45,522 nt of DNA from Streptomyces sp. PTY087I2 (GCF_001687325.1 NZ_LZRD01000041.1:1-45522); one strand, 5' to 3'. Positions 17,789 through 25,842 are shown, counted from the stretch's first letter. Translations and numbers: made by a program. Notes: generated by a model not told the origin, from the letters alone.

Positions 17789-18888
17789 GCACCGCCACCG
17801 TGTCCCGTCCGGTGATCTCCGCATGGTCGGCGGTGTCTCCGTACGGCGTGGGCGCCGAGGCGCTCACCGCCGGGCTCCTCGCCGGCCGGCCGACCTCCAC
17901 GCCGGTGGACACCGAGCGCTGGCGGGTTCCCGCGGGCGACGCCCACCTGGTTCCGGGCTTCGAAGTACGCGAGGCGCTCGGGAAGAAGGGCACCCGTTCC
18001 ATGGACCGGGTGACCGGACTCGCGGTGGCCACCGTCGGAGGTCTGCTGGAGCAGCCCGACGCCGACCGGGACCGCGAGACGGGCGACCGGGCCGCTCTGG
18101 TGCTGGGCACCACCACCGGCAGCGTCGCCAGCATGATGGACTTCACCCGAAGCTCCCTGGTGGGCAGTCGGCCCTTCGACGTCGACCCGGCGCAGATGCC
18201 CAACGCGGTGATGAACTGCGCGGCGGGCCAGTGCGCGATCTGGTACGGCATCCGAGGCCCCAACACCACACTCGCCGGGGGCCGCACCGCAAGTCTCGCT
18301 GCAGTCAACTACGCGACGCGGCTGCTGGCTTCCGGGCGCGCGGAGTCGGTGCTGTGCGGCGCGGCCGAGGAATTCTCCTCCGCGCGCTACTGGCTGGAGC
18401 ACCACAGCAGGGAGCACGGCTCGGAAGGGCCCGATCTCGGTGAGGGCTGTGCCATGCTGCTGATCCAGCCGGCCCACGCGTGCAGCCCGCAGCGGCCCGC
18501 GCTCGCGGAGATCCTGGCTGTCGAATCCCGGGTGGCGGTGGGAGCACGCCTGCGAGCGACGCTCGACGCTTGCGTACGTTCGGCCCTCGACGCCGCCGGC
18601 GTCCCGGCGGAGGACGTGTGGGCGGCCAGTTGCAGCGAGTCTCCCGGCGAGGCCGGGGTGGTCGAACGCGAGGTACTGACGTCGATCGTGGGCGAGCGCG
18701 CCCTGACCCGGGTACCCGCCCTGGGTGCTCTGGGCGATGTCTCCGCGGCCTCGGGTGCCTTCCAGATCGCGATGGTGCTGGCCACCGCCGCCGGCGACGC
18801 CCAGGCGGCCGGGCGGACCGCCGTGGCGACCTCGGTCGACCGGGACGGTTCGCTGTCCTGCGCCGTGCTGCGCCTGGCGGCGTCATGA
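17785..18888 (+). CDS. KS-like protein with Arg in place of catalytic Cys
   Basis: 367-aa KS-fold protein. The nucleophile loop reads GPNTTLAGGRTASLAAV, so Arg167 replaces the Cys, and the two histidine motifs are also lost (the first corresponds to SCSESPGEAGVVE). Overall fold motifs remain, including PYGVGAEAL at the start, LVLGTTTGS and a final SGAFQIAMVLATAA. It must be non-catalytic and probably dimerises with an active KS, such as the one at 12697, to shape the chain-length pocket. It is coupled by ATGA to genes on both sides. Two different Cys-less KS proteins beside two active ones suggest two heterodimers (inference). Confidence 0.78.
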   Translation: MSTATVSRPVISAWSAVSPYGVGAEALTAGLLAGRPTSTPVDTERWRVPAGDAHLVPGFEVREALGKKGTRSMDRVTGLAVATVGGLLEQPDADRDRETGDRAALVLGTTTGSVASMMDFTRSSLVGSRPFDVDPAQMPNAVMNCAAGQCAIWYGIRGPNTTLAGGRTASLAAVNYATRLLASGRAESVLCGAAEEFSSARYWLEHHSREHGSEGPDLGEGCAMLLIQPAHACSPQRPALAEILAVESRVAVGARLRATLDACVRSALDAAGVPAEDVWAASCSESPGEAGVVEREVLTSIVGERALTRVPALGALGDVSAASGAFQIAMVLATAAGDAQAAGRTAVATSVDRDGSLSCAVLRLAAS

Positions 18889-19826
18889 CCGGGCTGCCGC
18901 TGCCTTCGACGCTGCCGGGCCGGGAGAGCACGCGGGAGTCGGCTCACGGGATCGGCCCGGTCGCGGCCGGTCCGCTCGTCGTCTCCCCGCGCGGCGACGA
19001 CGGAAGCTCCGCGACGCGGTTCGCCGTCTCGCCGGACGAGCCGGTGTTCGCCGGCCACTACCCGGACTTCCCCATCTTTCCCGGGGTGTGCGTGGTGGAG
19101 TGCGCGCATCGGAGCGCCCTGGCCACGGCGCCGGAACCGGTCGAGCTGTCGGCGGTGCGTTCCGCCCGCTTCACCGGTGCCGCGTTCCCCGGCGACACCC
19201 TGGACTTCCGCCTCAAGTGGCAGCGCAAGGACGGCGGCTGGCAGGTGTCCGCTACCGCGGTCACCGCCCGGGGCGACGCCGCGTCGATGCGTCTGTTGTA
19301 CCGGGCAGTCGGCACGTCGCCCGACGCCCCGGCCGCGAGCGATACGCCCGCCCTCGTAGCCGAGCGGGGGGACGCCGGGCTGCCCGAGGTGATGAGCCTC
19401 CTGCCGCACCGGTATCCGATGCTCCTGGTCGACCGGATCACGGCGCTGCGCCCCGGTGAGCGGATCACCGCGGTGAAGGCGGTCACGCACAACGAACCCT
19501 GGTACGCCGTGTCCGTCCCGGGCCAGGATCTCGCCTACCCGGCCTCCCTGCTGGTCGAGTCCTGGGGGCAGTCGGCGGGGCTGCTCGCATCGGCGGCGGC
19601 CCCGGAAGCCCGCGAGCAGGTGATGCTCTTCGGCTCCGTGGCGAACGCGGTCTTCCACCGCCCGGTGCTGCCCGGCGACCTGGTCGAGCACCGCATCACG
19701 CTCACACGTTCGCTCGGCGACTCGGTGATCTTCGAAGGCGAAAGCCGGACCTCCGCGGGCCCGGTGATGTCCGTGGGACAGATGGTGATGGCCTTCCGGC
19801 CCGGTGACCATCTGCGCCCCTCTTGA
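18885..19826 (+). CDS. Tandem FabZ-like 3-hydroxyacyl-ACP dehydratase
   Basis: 313-aa fusion of two FabA/FabZ-type hotdogs. The first half carries the active-site pattern GHYPDFPIFPGVCVVE (His and Glu present). The second half, from about residue 165, begins LLPHRYPMLLVDRI and contains NEPWY and YPASLLVESWGQ: the Glu is kept, but the expected GHFP is missing. So one half looks catalytic and the other structural or altered. Expected reaction: loss of water from 3-hydroxyacyl-ACP to give trans-2-enoyl-ACP, the double-bond-forming step of each polyene cycle. It overlaps the previous gene by ATGA and is the last PKS gene before the P450. Confidence 0.85.
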   Translation: MTGLPLPSTLPGRESTRESAHGIGPVAAGPLVVSPRGDDGSSATRFAVSPDEPVFAGHYPDFPIFPGVCVVECAHRSALATAPEPVELSAVRSARFTGAAFPGDTLDFRLKWQRKDGGWQVSATAVTARGDAASMRLLYRAVGTSPDAPAASDTPALVAERGDAGLPEVMSLLPHRYPMLLVDRITALRPGERITAVKAVTHNEPWYAVSVPGQDLAYPASLLVESWGQSAGLLASAAAPEAREQVMLFGSVANAVFHRPVLPGDLVEHRITLTRSLGDSVIFEGESRTSAGPVMSVGQMVMAFRPGDHLRPS

Positions 19827-19869
19827 GTGCCGCGTCGGCGGCCGACGCCCGGATGCCGGGGAGGAAGAC

Positions 19870-21084
19870 ATGACGGAACAGCGGAAACTCTCCAAGTACT
19901 GGATGCTCACCGATGACTTCACCCAGAATCCTTACCCGATTCTGGAGCGGGTCCGGGAGGAACAGCCGGTCTGCGAGCTCTCGATGCCCGGGGGCGGCCG
20001 TGCCTGGGTGGTCACGCGGCACGAGGACGCCAAGGCGGCTCTCTCCGACCCGCGGCTCAGCCGGGACATCAACGTGCACTTCGATCTGGTCTCGCGACTG
20101 ACCGGCACCACCGTGACGCCGCCGCCCGAGCACGCCAACCACCTGGCGAACCTCGAACCTCCTCGGCACACCCCGCTGCGCAAGGCGATCAGTTCGGCGT
20201 TCACCCCCCGGCGGGCGGACGCCCTGCGTCCGCAGATCGAGGCCGTCGCGAACGAACTCCTCGACGGGCTGGCCGAGAAGGGAGGGAGCGGCGATCTGAT
20301 AGCCGCGTACGCCGATCCGCTTCCGGTGATCGTCATCGCCACTCTGATGGGCGTGCCGGCCACGGACTGGCCCGACTTCCTGCGCTGGTCGACCCAGCTC
20401 CGCGCGGTCGAGGCGACCGATCCCGCGGCGGACCGCACCGTCAAGGAACTCTCCTCCTACATGTCGGCGCTCATCGCCGAGAAAGAGCGCACCCCCGGTG
20501 ACGACCTGATCTCGGCCCTGATCCACGCCGAACCGGACCGCCGGCTGACCGGTACGGAGATCCTCTCCACCAGCTTCGCGCTGATGACCGGCGGCAACGA
20601 CACCACCGCCAGCCTTCTGGGCGGAGTGCTCCGCGCGCTCCTCGTCCACCCCGAGGAGCGGGCCGAACTGATGGCCTCGCCCGGCCGCTGGGTGGCGGAG
20701 ATGGACGAGCTGATCCGCTACGTCAGCCCCATAACCAACACGCTGCAGCGGGTCACCCTGGAGCCGGTGGAACTCGGCGGGGTGCGTATTCCCGCGGACG
20801 AGGTCGTGATCATTTCGGTGATCTCGACCAACCGCGACCGGTGCCCGTTCTCGGAGCGGCCGGACGCGCTGGATCTCAAGCGGCCCAAGCCCGCCCACCT
20901 CAGCTTCGGCCACGGCATCCACTACTGCTCGGGGGCACACCTGGCGAAGCTGATGACGGAGGTGTCGGTACGCCTCTTCTTCGAACGGTTCCCCGACGCC
21001 CGGCTTACGGTGGCCCCCTCCGCCCTCCGCTACACGCAGAGCATGGTCGTCCGCCCGCTGGAGTCCCTGCCCGTCACGTGGTGA
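19870..21084 (+). CDS. Cytochrome P450
   Basis: 404-aa soluble bacterial P450. Seen: I-helix oxygen-activation motif LMTGGNDTTAS, K-helix ELIRY (ExxR), and the heme-binding loop FGHGIHYCSGAHLAK with the proximal Cys. Length and motifs are those of CYP105/107-like tailoring enzymes. It is the final gene of the KS operon, 43 bases after the dehydratase with its own ribosome site (GGGGAGGAAGAC). It may oxidise the polyene chain or an amino acid residue such as Hpg; neither can be chosen from sequence alone. A ferredoxin partner is not encoded here. Confidence 0.92.
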   Translation: MTEQRKLSKYWMLTDDFTQNPYPILERVREEQPVCELSMPGGGRAWVVTRHEDAKAALSDPRLSRDINVHFDLVSRLTGTTVTPPPEHANHLANLEPPRHTPLRKAISSAFTPRRADALRPQIEAVANELLDGLAEKGGSGDLIAAYADPLPVIVIATLMGVPATDWPDFLRWSTQLRAVEATDPAADRTVKELSSYMSALIAEKERTPGDDLISALIHAEPDRRLTGTEILSTSFALMTGGNDTTASLLGGVLRALLVHPEERAELMASPGRWVAEMDELIRYVSPITNTLQRVTLEPVELGGVRIPADEVVIISVISTNRDRCPFSERPDALDLKRPKPAHLSFGHGIHYCSGAHLAKLMTEVSVRLFFERFPDARLTVAPSALRYTQSMVVRPLESLPVTW

Positions 21085-21106
21085 ACTCCCTTCCGGACAG
21101 CGCCGA

Positions 21107-23059
21107 TCAGCGCTGAGCTCTGAAGAAGGTGAAGAGCATCCGCAGGCTCAGCACACCGCTGAGGACCAGCAGGTGATAGCCGACGGCCTCGAAGAGCCGG
21201 ATCGACTCGGTGACCATCGGGCCGCCGTCGGACTGCATCAGGATCACCGCCATCAGTCCGGCGGTGCTCGCCAGGAGAGTGAGCAGGACTTCATGGACCA
21301 GCGTGCGGATGTAACGGCGGTCACGGCTGTCGGCGAGCACCCGGACGTTGACCGAGAGCCGACCCTCCTCCAGGGCGCTGGAAACCCGGTCGATCCGGCG
21401 TGGCAGCCGTCGCAGCGCGGACAGCGCGGAGAACAGCTCGCTCTCCAGGGGCGCGCCGACGGACGCGAACCCGCCCATCCCCGCGCCGCTCCGGTCGCCC
21501 GCCGCCCACGACCGGGACTCCGCCACCATGTCGAAGCCGGGCGACAGCCGGGTCAGGGTCCCCTCCAGCGTCGCCAGCGCGCGGAACACGGCGGCCACCT
21601 CGGGCGGGATACCGAGACCGTGCACGGAGACCAGCCGGAAGAGATCGATGAACACGCGTACGTCCGGGGCGGATCCGGTGCTGAAGTGACGGGCCATGAA
21701 CCGGCCCAGCTCGCGTTCCAGACCTTGCTCGTCGACCTCCTCCGGCCGGTTGATCAGATCCAGCAGCGCATCACGCAGGGCAGCCGAGTCCGTGTGGTGC
21801 ACCGCCATGAGGAAGCGGCGCAGGGCGGACTGCACCTGGCCGTCGAGACGGCCCACCGAGCCGAAGTCGATCAGGCCTATCCGGCCGTCGTCGAGCAAGA
21901 GGATGTTGCCGGGGTGCGGGTCGGCGTGGAACGTGCCGTCGATCAGGACCTGCATGAGCAGGCTGCCGAGCAACGAGCGTGCCAGATGCGCCCGTTCCTC
22001 GTCGGTTCGGACGAGTGCCGCTTCACCCGCACTGATGGGCAGGCCGGGCAGCTGTTCCAGAACCAGTATGTGTTCGCCGCTCAGCTCTTCGACGATGTCC
22101 GGGATGATCACCACGGCGTCGGTCTCACGCCTCGCCCAGGCGGCCCGCACGGTGGCCACGTTGCGGGCTTCCACCCGGAAGTCGAGCTCTTCCCGCACGG
22201 ATGCGGCGAACCCTTCGGCCAGTTCGATGATGCCGAGGTCCCGGGCCCAGCGGGCACGCCGGTCCAGCATTCCGGCCATGCGGCAGATGATGTCGAGATC
22301 CCGCTCGACGCCCGGTCCCACGCCCGGTCGCTGCACTTTGACCACAACGCTCTCGCCGGAGTGCAGCCGGGCCAGATGGACCTGGGCGATCGAGGCCGCG
22401 GCGAGAGGCGCGTGATCGAAGTGCGCGAAGACGTCCTCCGGTGGTCTGCCGAACTCCTTGTGCAGCTGCTCCGCGATGCGTTCGGGGTGCTCGGGAGGGA
22501 CCTGGTACTGAAGCCGGCTCAGCTCCACGATGAAACCCGGGGACAGCAGGTCGTGCCGGGTGGACAGCACCTGTCCGAGCTTGACGAAGGTCGGACCGCC
22601 CTCTTCCAGGGCCAGCCGCAACGGCTTGGCGAGCCGGGCACTGCCCGGCGCGGCTCCCTTCCCCGGCCGGCCACGACGGCCGCGCAGATACGGGCTCAGT
22701 CCGTGCCGCAGCGCGATGCCGCTGATCTCTGAGTATCTGCGGACTCTGGCCACCCCGGAGCGGAACGCACGAATCCAGCCGCCGCTGGATGTGCTCGGTA
22801 CGACCATCTCGGACACGACCAGGAATGTCATGGCCAGAATAAGCGCGATGCCCAGCCGCACGCCGATCAACACCACCGGCCGCTCAGGGGTGCTGATGAG
22901 GGTGCTGGCGAGGAACATCCCCCCAATGGCTATGCCGCCCGTCAGAGCGATCCGGGTGATGCCCACCTGGATGCCGAGCAGTCGGCGCGCCACCACGGGA
23001 AAGACCACGAGGAAGAGCGCGAAACTGGCCGCCACGAGGACAGCGATTCCCACGATCAT
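21107..23059 (-). CDS. UbiB/ABC1 (ADCK-like) family membrane protein
   Basis: 650-aa atypical kinase-fold protein. Three hydrophobic segments lie at the N-terminus (about residues 1-85) and two at the C-terminus (about 575-640). The ABC1 core contains the KxGQ-type motif TFVKLGQVLSTR, AAASIAQVHLA, VVVKVQRPG and the catalytic HADPHPGNILLLDDGRIGLIDFG. UbiB proteins act as ATPases that support quinone or lipid assembly at membranes. I chose the ATG at 23059, which has GAGGG six bases upstream; the ATG two codons earlier abuts it. It converges on the P450 gene and follows a terminator after MbtH, so it is probably not in the ACP operon. A role in this pathway is unproven; a link to prenylated quinone chemistry is only speculation. 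Confidence 0.85.
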   Translation of the reverse strand: MIVGIAVLVAASFALFLVVFPVVARRLLGIQVGITRIALTGGIAIGGMFLASTLISTPERPVVLIGVRLGIALILAMTFLVVSEMVVPSTSSGGWIRAFRSGVARVRRYSEISGIALRHGLSPYLRGRRGRPGKGAAPGSARLAKPLRLALEEGGPTFVKLGQVLSTRHDLLSPGFIVELSRLQYQVPPEHPERIAEQLHKEFGRPPEDVFAHFDHAPLAAASIAQVHLARLHSGESVVVKVQRPGVGPGVERDLDIICRMAGMLDRRARWARDLGIIELAEGFAASVREELDFRVEARNVATVRAAWARRETDAVVIIPDIVEELSGEHILVLEQLPGLPISAGEAALVRTDEERAHLARSLLGSLLMQVLIDGTFHADPHPGNILLLDDGRIGLIDFGSVGRLDGQVQSALRRFLMAVHHTDSAALRDALLDLINRPEEVDEQGLERELGRFMARHFSTGSAPDVRVFIDLFRLVSVHGLGIPPEVAAVFRALATLEGTLTRLSPGFDMVAESRSWAAGDRSGAGMGGFASVGAPLESELFSALSALRRLPRRIDRVSSALEEGRLSVNVRVLADSRDRRYIRTLVHEVLLTLLASTAGLMAVILMQSDGGPMVTESIRLFEAVGYHLLVLSGVLSLRMLFTFFRAQR

Positions 23060-23103
23060 GTACATCCCTCACTGCGTTGGGAGCTGTCAGGAAACGGAAA
23101 GAG

Positions 23104-23131
23104 AGCCCGGAGCCGACAACGGCTCCGGGCT
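23104..23131 (-). terminator. Hairpin terminator after the ACP-MbtH operon
   Basis: Perfect 11-base-pair stem, AGCCCGGAGCC and GGCTCCGGGCT around a 6-base loop, 19 bases past the MbtH stop. On the minus strand it is followed by a T-rich stretch (CTCTTTCC). It separates the ACP operon from the UbiB-like gene. Confidence 0.8.
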
Positions 23132-23149
23132 TCGCAGTGGCCGGGATGG

Positions 23150-23356
23150 TCAGCCCATGGCCTCGACAAGGCTCTTGGGCCGCATGTCGGTCCAGTTCGC
23201 CTCCACGTAGTCGAGGCACGCCTGGCGGGTGTCCTGACCGAACACCGTGGTCCACCCGGCCGGGACCTCGGCGAAGGCCGGCCAGAGGGAGTGCTGTAGT
23301 TCGTCGTTGACCAGGACGTAGTAGCTCGCGTTGTCGTCCTCGAACGGGTTGCTCAT
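23150..23356 (-). CDS. MbtH-like protein
   Basis: 68-aa MbtH-family chaperone for NRPS adenylation domains. It has the family signature almost complete: NPFEDDNASYYVLVNDELQHSLWP, including the Asn-Glu-Gln-Ser-Trp-Pro pattern, and the later NWTDMRPKSL. Such proteins bind A domains and enable their folding or activity. Its ATG overlaps the stop of the DsbA-like gene (ATGA), making it the last gene of the ACP-ketoreductase-isomerase operon. Finding it there, rather than beside the NRPS, supports joint control of polyketide and peptide assembly. Confidence 0.96.
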   Translation of the reverse strand: MSNPFEDDNASYYVLVNDELQHSLWPAFAEVPAGWTTVFGQDTRQACLDYVEANWTDMRPKSLVEAMG

Positions 23357-24030
23357 TCTTCGATACCTTCCCTGCGGGTCGTTGCGGAAATTGCATCGGC
23401 AGCGGAGGCGGCGGCCCTCGCGGCCCGGACCGCCGCGACGAAGCCGGGGAGCCGGTCGATTCCCCAGAACTTGTCGCGCCGGTGGATGAAGAACGGAACT
23501 CCGAAGACTCCGTCCCGGTCCATTTCACGGAGGAATCCGAGGCCGCGCATACGGATCGACTCGTCGTCGACCGCGTTCGCCACCCGGAGCGGATCCAGAC
23601 CCAGCCCTTCGGCGAGGCCGGCGATGACCTTGCGGTCCGTGATGTCGTACCCCTTCACCCAGCGGGCCTCACTGACCGCTCTGATGTAGTCGCGGCCGCG
23701 GCCCCCCTCCTCCGCCACCAGGTAGCCGAGGTGAGGAACCCCCCAGTTGGGGTCCCTGTCGACGGGCCAGGCGATGGGCAGCCCGCGTTCGGTGGACAGG
23801 CGCTTGATGTCCTGGAGAATGTAGAGGTGCTTCTCCTTCGACATAGGAACGTAGGGTAGTTGAATACCCTCGTCGTCGAGGAGCCTGCTGCTGATCTCGT
23901 CCGGCTCCCAGTACGGACGCCACTCGATGGCGTCCGCGACATCCGGGTACCGCTCGGTCAGATCGTGAAAGGCGAGCCACGAGTACGGGCTGCGGAACGA
24001 AAAGTACCAGCGCGTTGGCTTGACAGCCAT
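23353..24030 (-). CDS. DsbA-like / 2-hydroxychromene-2-carboxylate isomerase family protein
   Basis: 225-aa thioredoxin-fold protein of the HCCA-isomerase (kappa-GST, DsbA-like) family. The N-terminal strand reads WYFSFRSPYSWLAF; the SPYSW segment stands where DsbA would have CxxC, so no disulfide chemistry is expected. A C-terminal region GVFGVPFFIHRRDKFWGIDRL is typical of the family. The ATG is set by AGGAGG five bases upstream; a longer frame beginning near 24051 lacks one. HCCA isomerases move or flip double bonds using a thiol. Located between the ketoreductase and MbtH genes, it may isomerise a double bond of the polyenoyl chain (inference). Confidence 0.82.
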   Translation of the reverse strand: MAVKPTRWYFSFRSPYSWLAFHDLTERYPDVADAIEWRPYWEPDEISSRLLDDEGIQLPYVPMSKEKHLYILQDIKRLSTERGLPIAWPVDRDPNWGVPHLGYLVAEEGGRGRDYIRAVSEARWVKGYDITDRKVIAGLAEGLGLDPLRVANAVDDESIRMRGLGFLREMDRDGVFGVPFFIHRRDKFWGIDRLPGFVAAVRAARAAASAADAISATTRREGIEE

Positions 24031-24064
24031 CACAACCTCCTGAAGATGCACCGTGCGGGCACGG

Positions 24065-24811
24065 CTATACGGTGATGCCGCCGTCGATCTGGAGCACGGA
24101 TCCTGTTACGTAGCCGGCGCGGTCGGAGGCGAGATACCCGACGAGGTCGGCGACCTCGTCCGCACGCCCCAGCCGCCCCAGCGGAATCTGCCCCAGCGCC
24201 TTGTCCTTGACGGGCCCGCTGAGCACGGAGGTCATGTCCGTGTCGATGAATCCTGGCGCCACCACATTGACGCGGATGCCGTAACGCCCGACTTCCTTGG
24301 CGAGGGCGCGGGAGAACCCGATGATCCCCGCTTTGGAAGCCGAGTAGTTCGCCTGGCCGGCGTTTCCGTGAACTCCGGCGACGGAGGAGAGATTGATGAT
24401 CGCCCCCGCCTTCCGCTTCATCATCGGGAACACCACAGCACGATTGAGGTTGTAGACGCCGTCGAGATTGACGTCCAGCACCTGGTTCCAGTCGTCGTCG
24501 GTCATCAGCACCAGCGGGTTGTCCCTGGTGATACCGGCCGCCGTCACGGCCACCTCGATAGGCCCCAGCAGTTCCTCGGTCTCGGCGACCAGTGCCCGTA
24601 CCGATTCCTTGTCGCGCACATCCGCCTTGCGGGCCAACACGCGAACACCGATCTCGGCGAGTTCCTTCTCCAGTTCACGAGCGGCCTCGTCGTTGGCCTG
24701 GTAGCAGAAGGCGACGTCGAAGCCGTCCCGTGCCAGCCGCAGCGCCGTCGCCCTGCCGATGCCACGTGAGCCTCCCGTGACCAGGGCAACCCGGTTGTCC
24801 GTGCTTGTCAT
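24065..24811 (-). CDS. 3-oxoacyl-ACP reductase (FabG-like)
   Basis: 248-aa SDR with full FabG layout: TGGSRGIGRATAL for NADPH, AGITRDN, catalytic Ser in INLSSVAGVHGN, YSASK and the C-terminal GYVTGSVLQIDGGITV. It reduces 3-oxoacyl-ACP to the 3-hydroxy form. The ATG at 24811 follows GGGAGAGCA. It lies directly downstream of the ACP gene and upstream of the isomerase-like gene, so it is the likely ketoreductase for the KS proteins at 12697-15071. Because no enoyl reductase occurs, reduction should stop at the alkene after dehydration. Confidence 0.93.
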   Translation of the reverse strand: MTSTDNRVALVTGGSRGIGRATALRLARDGFDVAFCYQANDEAARELEKELAEIGVRVLARKADVRDKESVRALVAETEELLGPIEVAVTAAGITRDNPLVLMTDDDWNQVLDVNLDGVYNLNRAVVFPMMKRKAGAIINLSSVAGVHGNAGQANYSASKAGIIGFSRALAKEVGRYGIRVNVVAPGFIDTDMTSVLSGPVKDKALGQIPLGRLGRADEVADLVGYLASDRAGYVTGSVLQIDGGITV

Positions 24812-24876
24812 TGCTCTCCCTCGCTGTGCACCGGACGCAGCGGCCTGTCCCGCCTCATCGCAGCGCCGATGACCCA

Positions 24877-25128
24877 CTACCAGCCGGCTGCTTCGGACAC
24901 CACTTCGTAGACGCCCTTGAGGTGGACCATTCTGGCGAGCTCAGCCTGGTCTATGACGATGCCGAACTCTTTCTCCAGAGCGGCGAGGATCTCGATCGCG
25001 CGAAGCGAATCGGCCCCGTGCTCCTCCCTGAAGAGACTCGTCTCGGTGACTTCCTCGTCCTCGAGTTCGAGAATGTCGACAATGATTTCCTGGATCTTCG
25101 CCAAGCGCTCTTCGTACGTACCGCTCAC
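24877..25128 (-). CDS. Acyl carrier protein
   Basis: 83-aa ACP. Phosphopantetheine attachment at Ser41 in EEHGADSLRAIEIL; acidic helix II and a typical helix I (RLAKIQEIIVDILELED). The start is a GTG with AAGGAG about eleven bases upstream. It is the first gene of an ACP, ketoreductase, isomerase-like, MbtH operon and should carry the polyketide chain built by the KS set. It may then hand the finished acyl chain to the EntF-type first C domain of the NRPS at 1-3102 (inference). It is preceded by a SARP-type element at 25215-25243. Confidence 0.94.
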   Translation of the reverse strand: MSGTYEERLAKIQEIIVDILELEDEEVTETSLFREEHGADSLRAIEILAALEKEFGIVIDQAELARMVHLKGVYEVVSEAAGW

Positions 25129-25214
25129 GGCTGATTCAGCTCCTTCGTCATACCGATAATTTCAGCCACAACGGCCGACTCGGTCGCGATATTTCTATGA
25201 GATGTCGCTCTTCA

Positions 25215-25243
25215 TCGACAAGGCTCGTTGCATAAAGCTGCCA
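25215..25243 (-). promoter_or_regulatory. SARP-type triple heptamer element, ACP operon promoter
   Basis: Read on the minus strand: heptamers TGGCAGC, TGCAACG and TTGTCGA with spacers TTTA and AGCC. TTGTCG is placed as a -35 box, with an A/T-rich -10 region about 17 bases on (around TAGAAA near 25192-25197). It points to the ACP gene starting at 25128. It resembles the copies at 25434 (first two heptamers) and 31105 (third heptamer). Confidence 0.65.
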
Positions 25244-25433
25244 TACTCAAGCGTCTTCGCGGCCCGGTCCATTCGTACCTGAATTCCACTCCATATCAAC
25301 CGATCCGGAGCAGTGGGACAACGGAAGGTGCAGGAACCTGCCCACCGGACGGTTCCCGTCGGTGAGCCGTCGCGAACGGCCGAGAGGCGCGGCGGGTCGC
25401 CTTCCCGGGGACAGGCCGGGCCCGGCGGCGGCT

Positions 25434-25462
25434 TGGCAGTTTCATGCAACCGCCCCGAGGCC
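25434..25462 (+). promoter_or_regulatory. SARP-type triple heptamer element upstream of the 79-aa gene
   Basis: Heptamers TGGCAGT, TGCAACC and CGAGGCC with spacers TTCA and GCCC. The first two match the divergent copy at 25215-25243 closely; the third keeps GAG. It points to the small gene at 25603. The 474-base gap 25129-25602 thus holds two back-to-back elements, as in the 7584-7925 gap. No other gene is seen there. Confidence 0.6.
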
Positions 25463-25602
25463 ACGGCGGGAGCGGACCGCGACCCGGCGGCGGTCTGTAC
25501 AGAACCTGTACGGAGGCGTGGAGAACGACGCAGGAATTCCTCAAGGAGAGACGCCAACTCTGGCGGTGCGGGATTGCCCCGCCCCGGACCAGAGGAGGAA
25601 TT

Positions 25603-25842
25603 ATGCGCGAAGATCAGAATTCTCCAGCCCAGGCTGTTCACCCGCTGGAATTCCTGGAGGAGATCGAAGAGAAACTTTCGAAGGAACAGGAGGACATGCT
25701 CCCGGCGAGCATCACCCCTTGGGCTGTGCTGCTCGCCGACTACATCGACGCGCTGAGCGAAATCATCGCGCGCGGGCAGGACTACGACAGTCCGGCCCCG
25801 TTGTACGCCCTGGACCAGGGCCACGCGGGAGGCTGCGGCTGA
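25603..25842 (+). CDS. Unrecognised 79-aa acidic helical protein
   Basis: I do not recognise this protein. Its reality is supported by an ideal AGGAGGAA ribosome site, a SARP-type element upstream and a strong terminator right after the stop. It is acidic: a likely helix at residues 13-35 (HPLEFLEEIEEKLSKEQEDM), a hydrophobic helix at about 38-58 (ITPWAVLLADYIDALSEIIA), then a flexible tail ending in GGCG. There is no signal peptide, carrier-protein Ser motif or DNA-binding motif that I can see. Possible roles include a small regulator or adaptor, a self-resistance or stabilising protein, or a peptide precursor given the Gly/Cys end. None is supported beyond context. Confidence 0.7.
   Translation: MREDQNSPAQAVHPLEFLEEIEEKLSKEQEDMLPASITPWAVLLADYIDALSEIIARGQDYDSPAPLYALDQGHAGGCG

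Noticed and set aside
25444..25842. Longer versions of the 79-aa protein starting upstream of 25603
   Set aside because: The ideal ribosome site sits right before the ATG at 25603, and the upstream part would overlap the SARP-type element and has no protein-like pattern.
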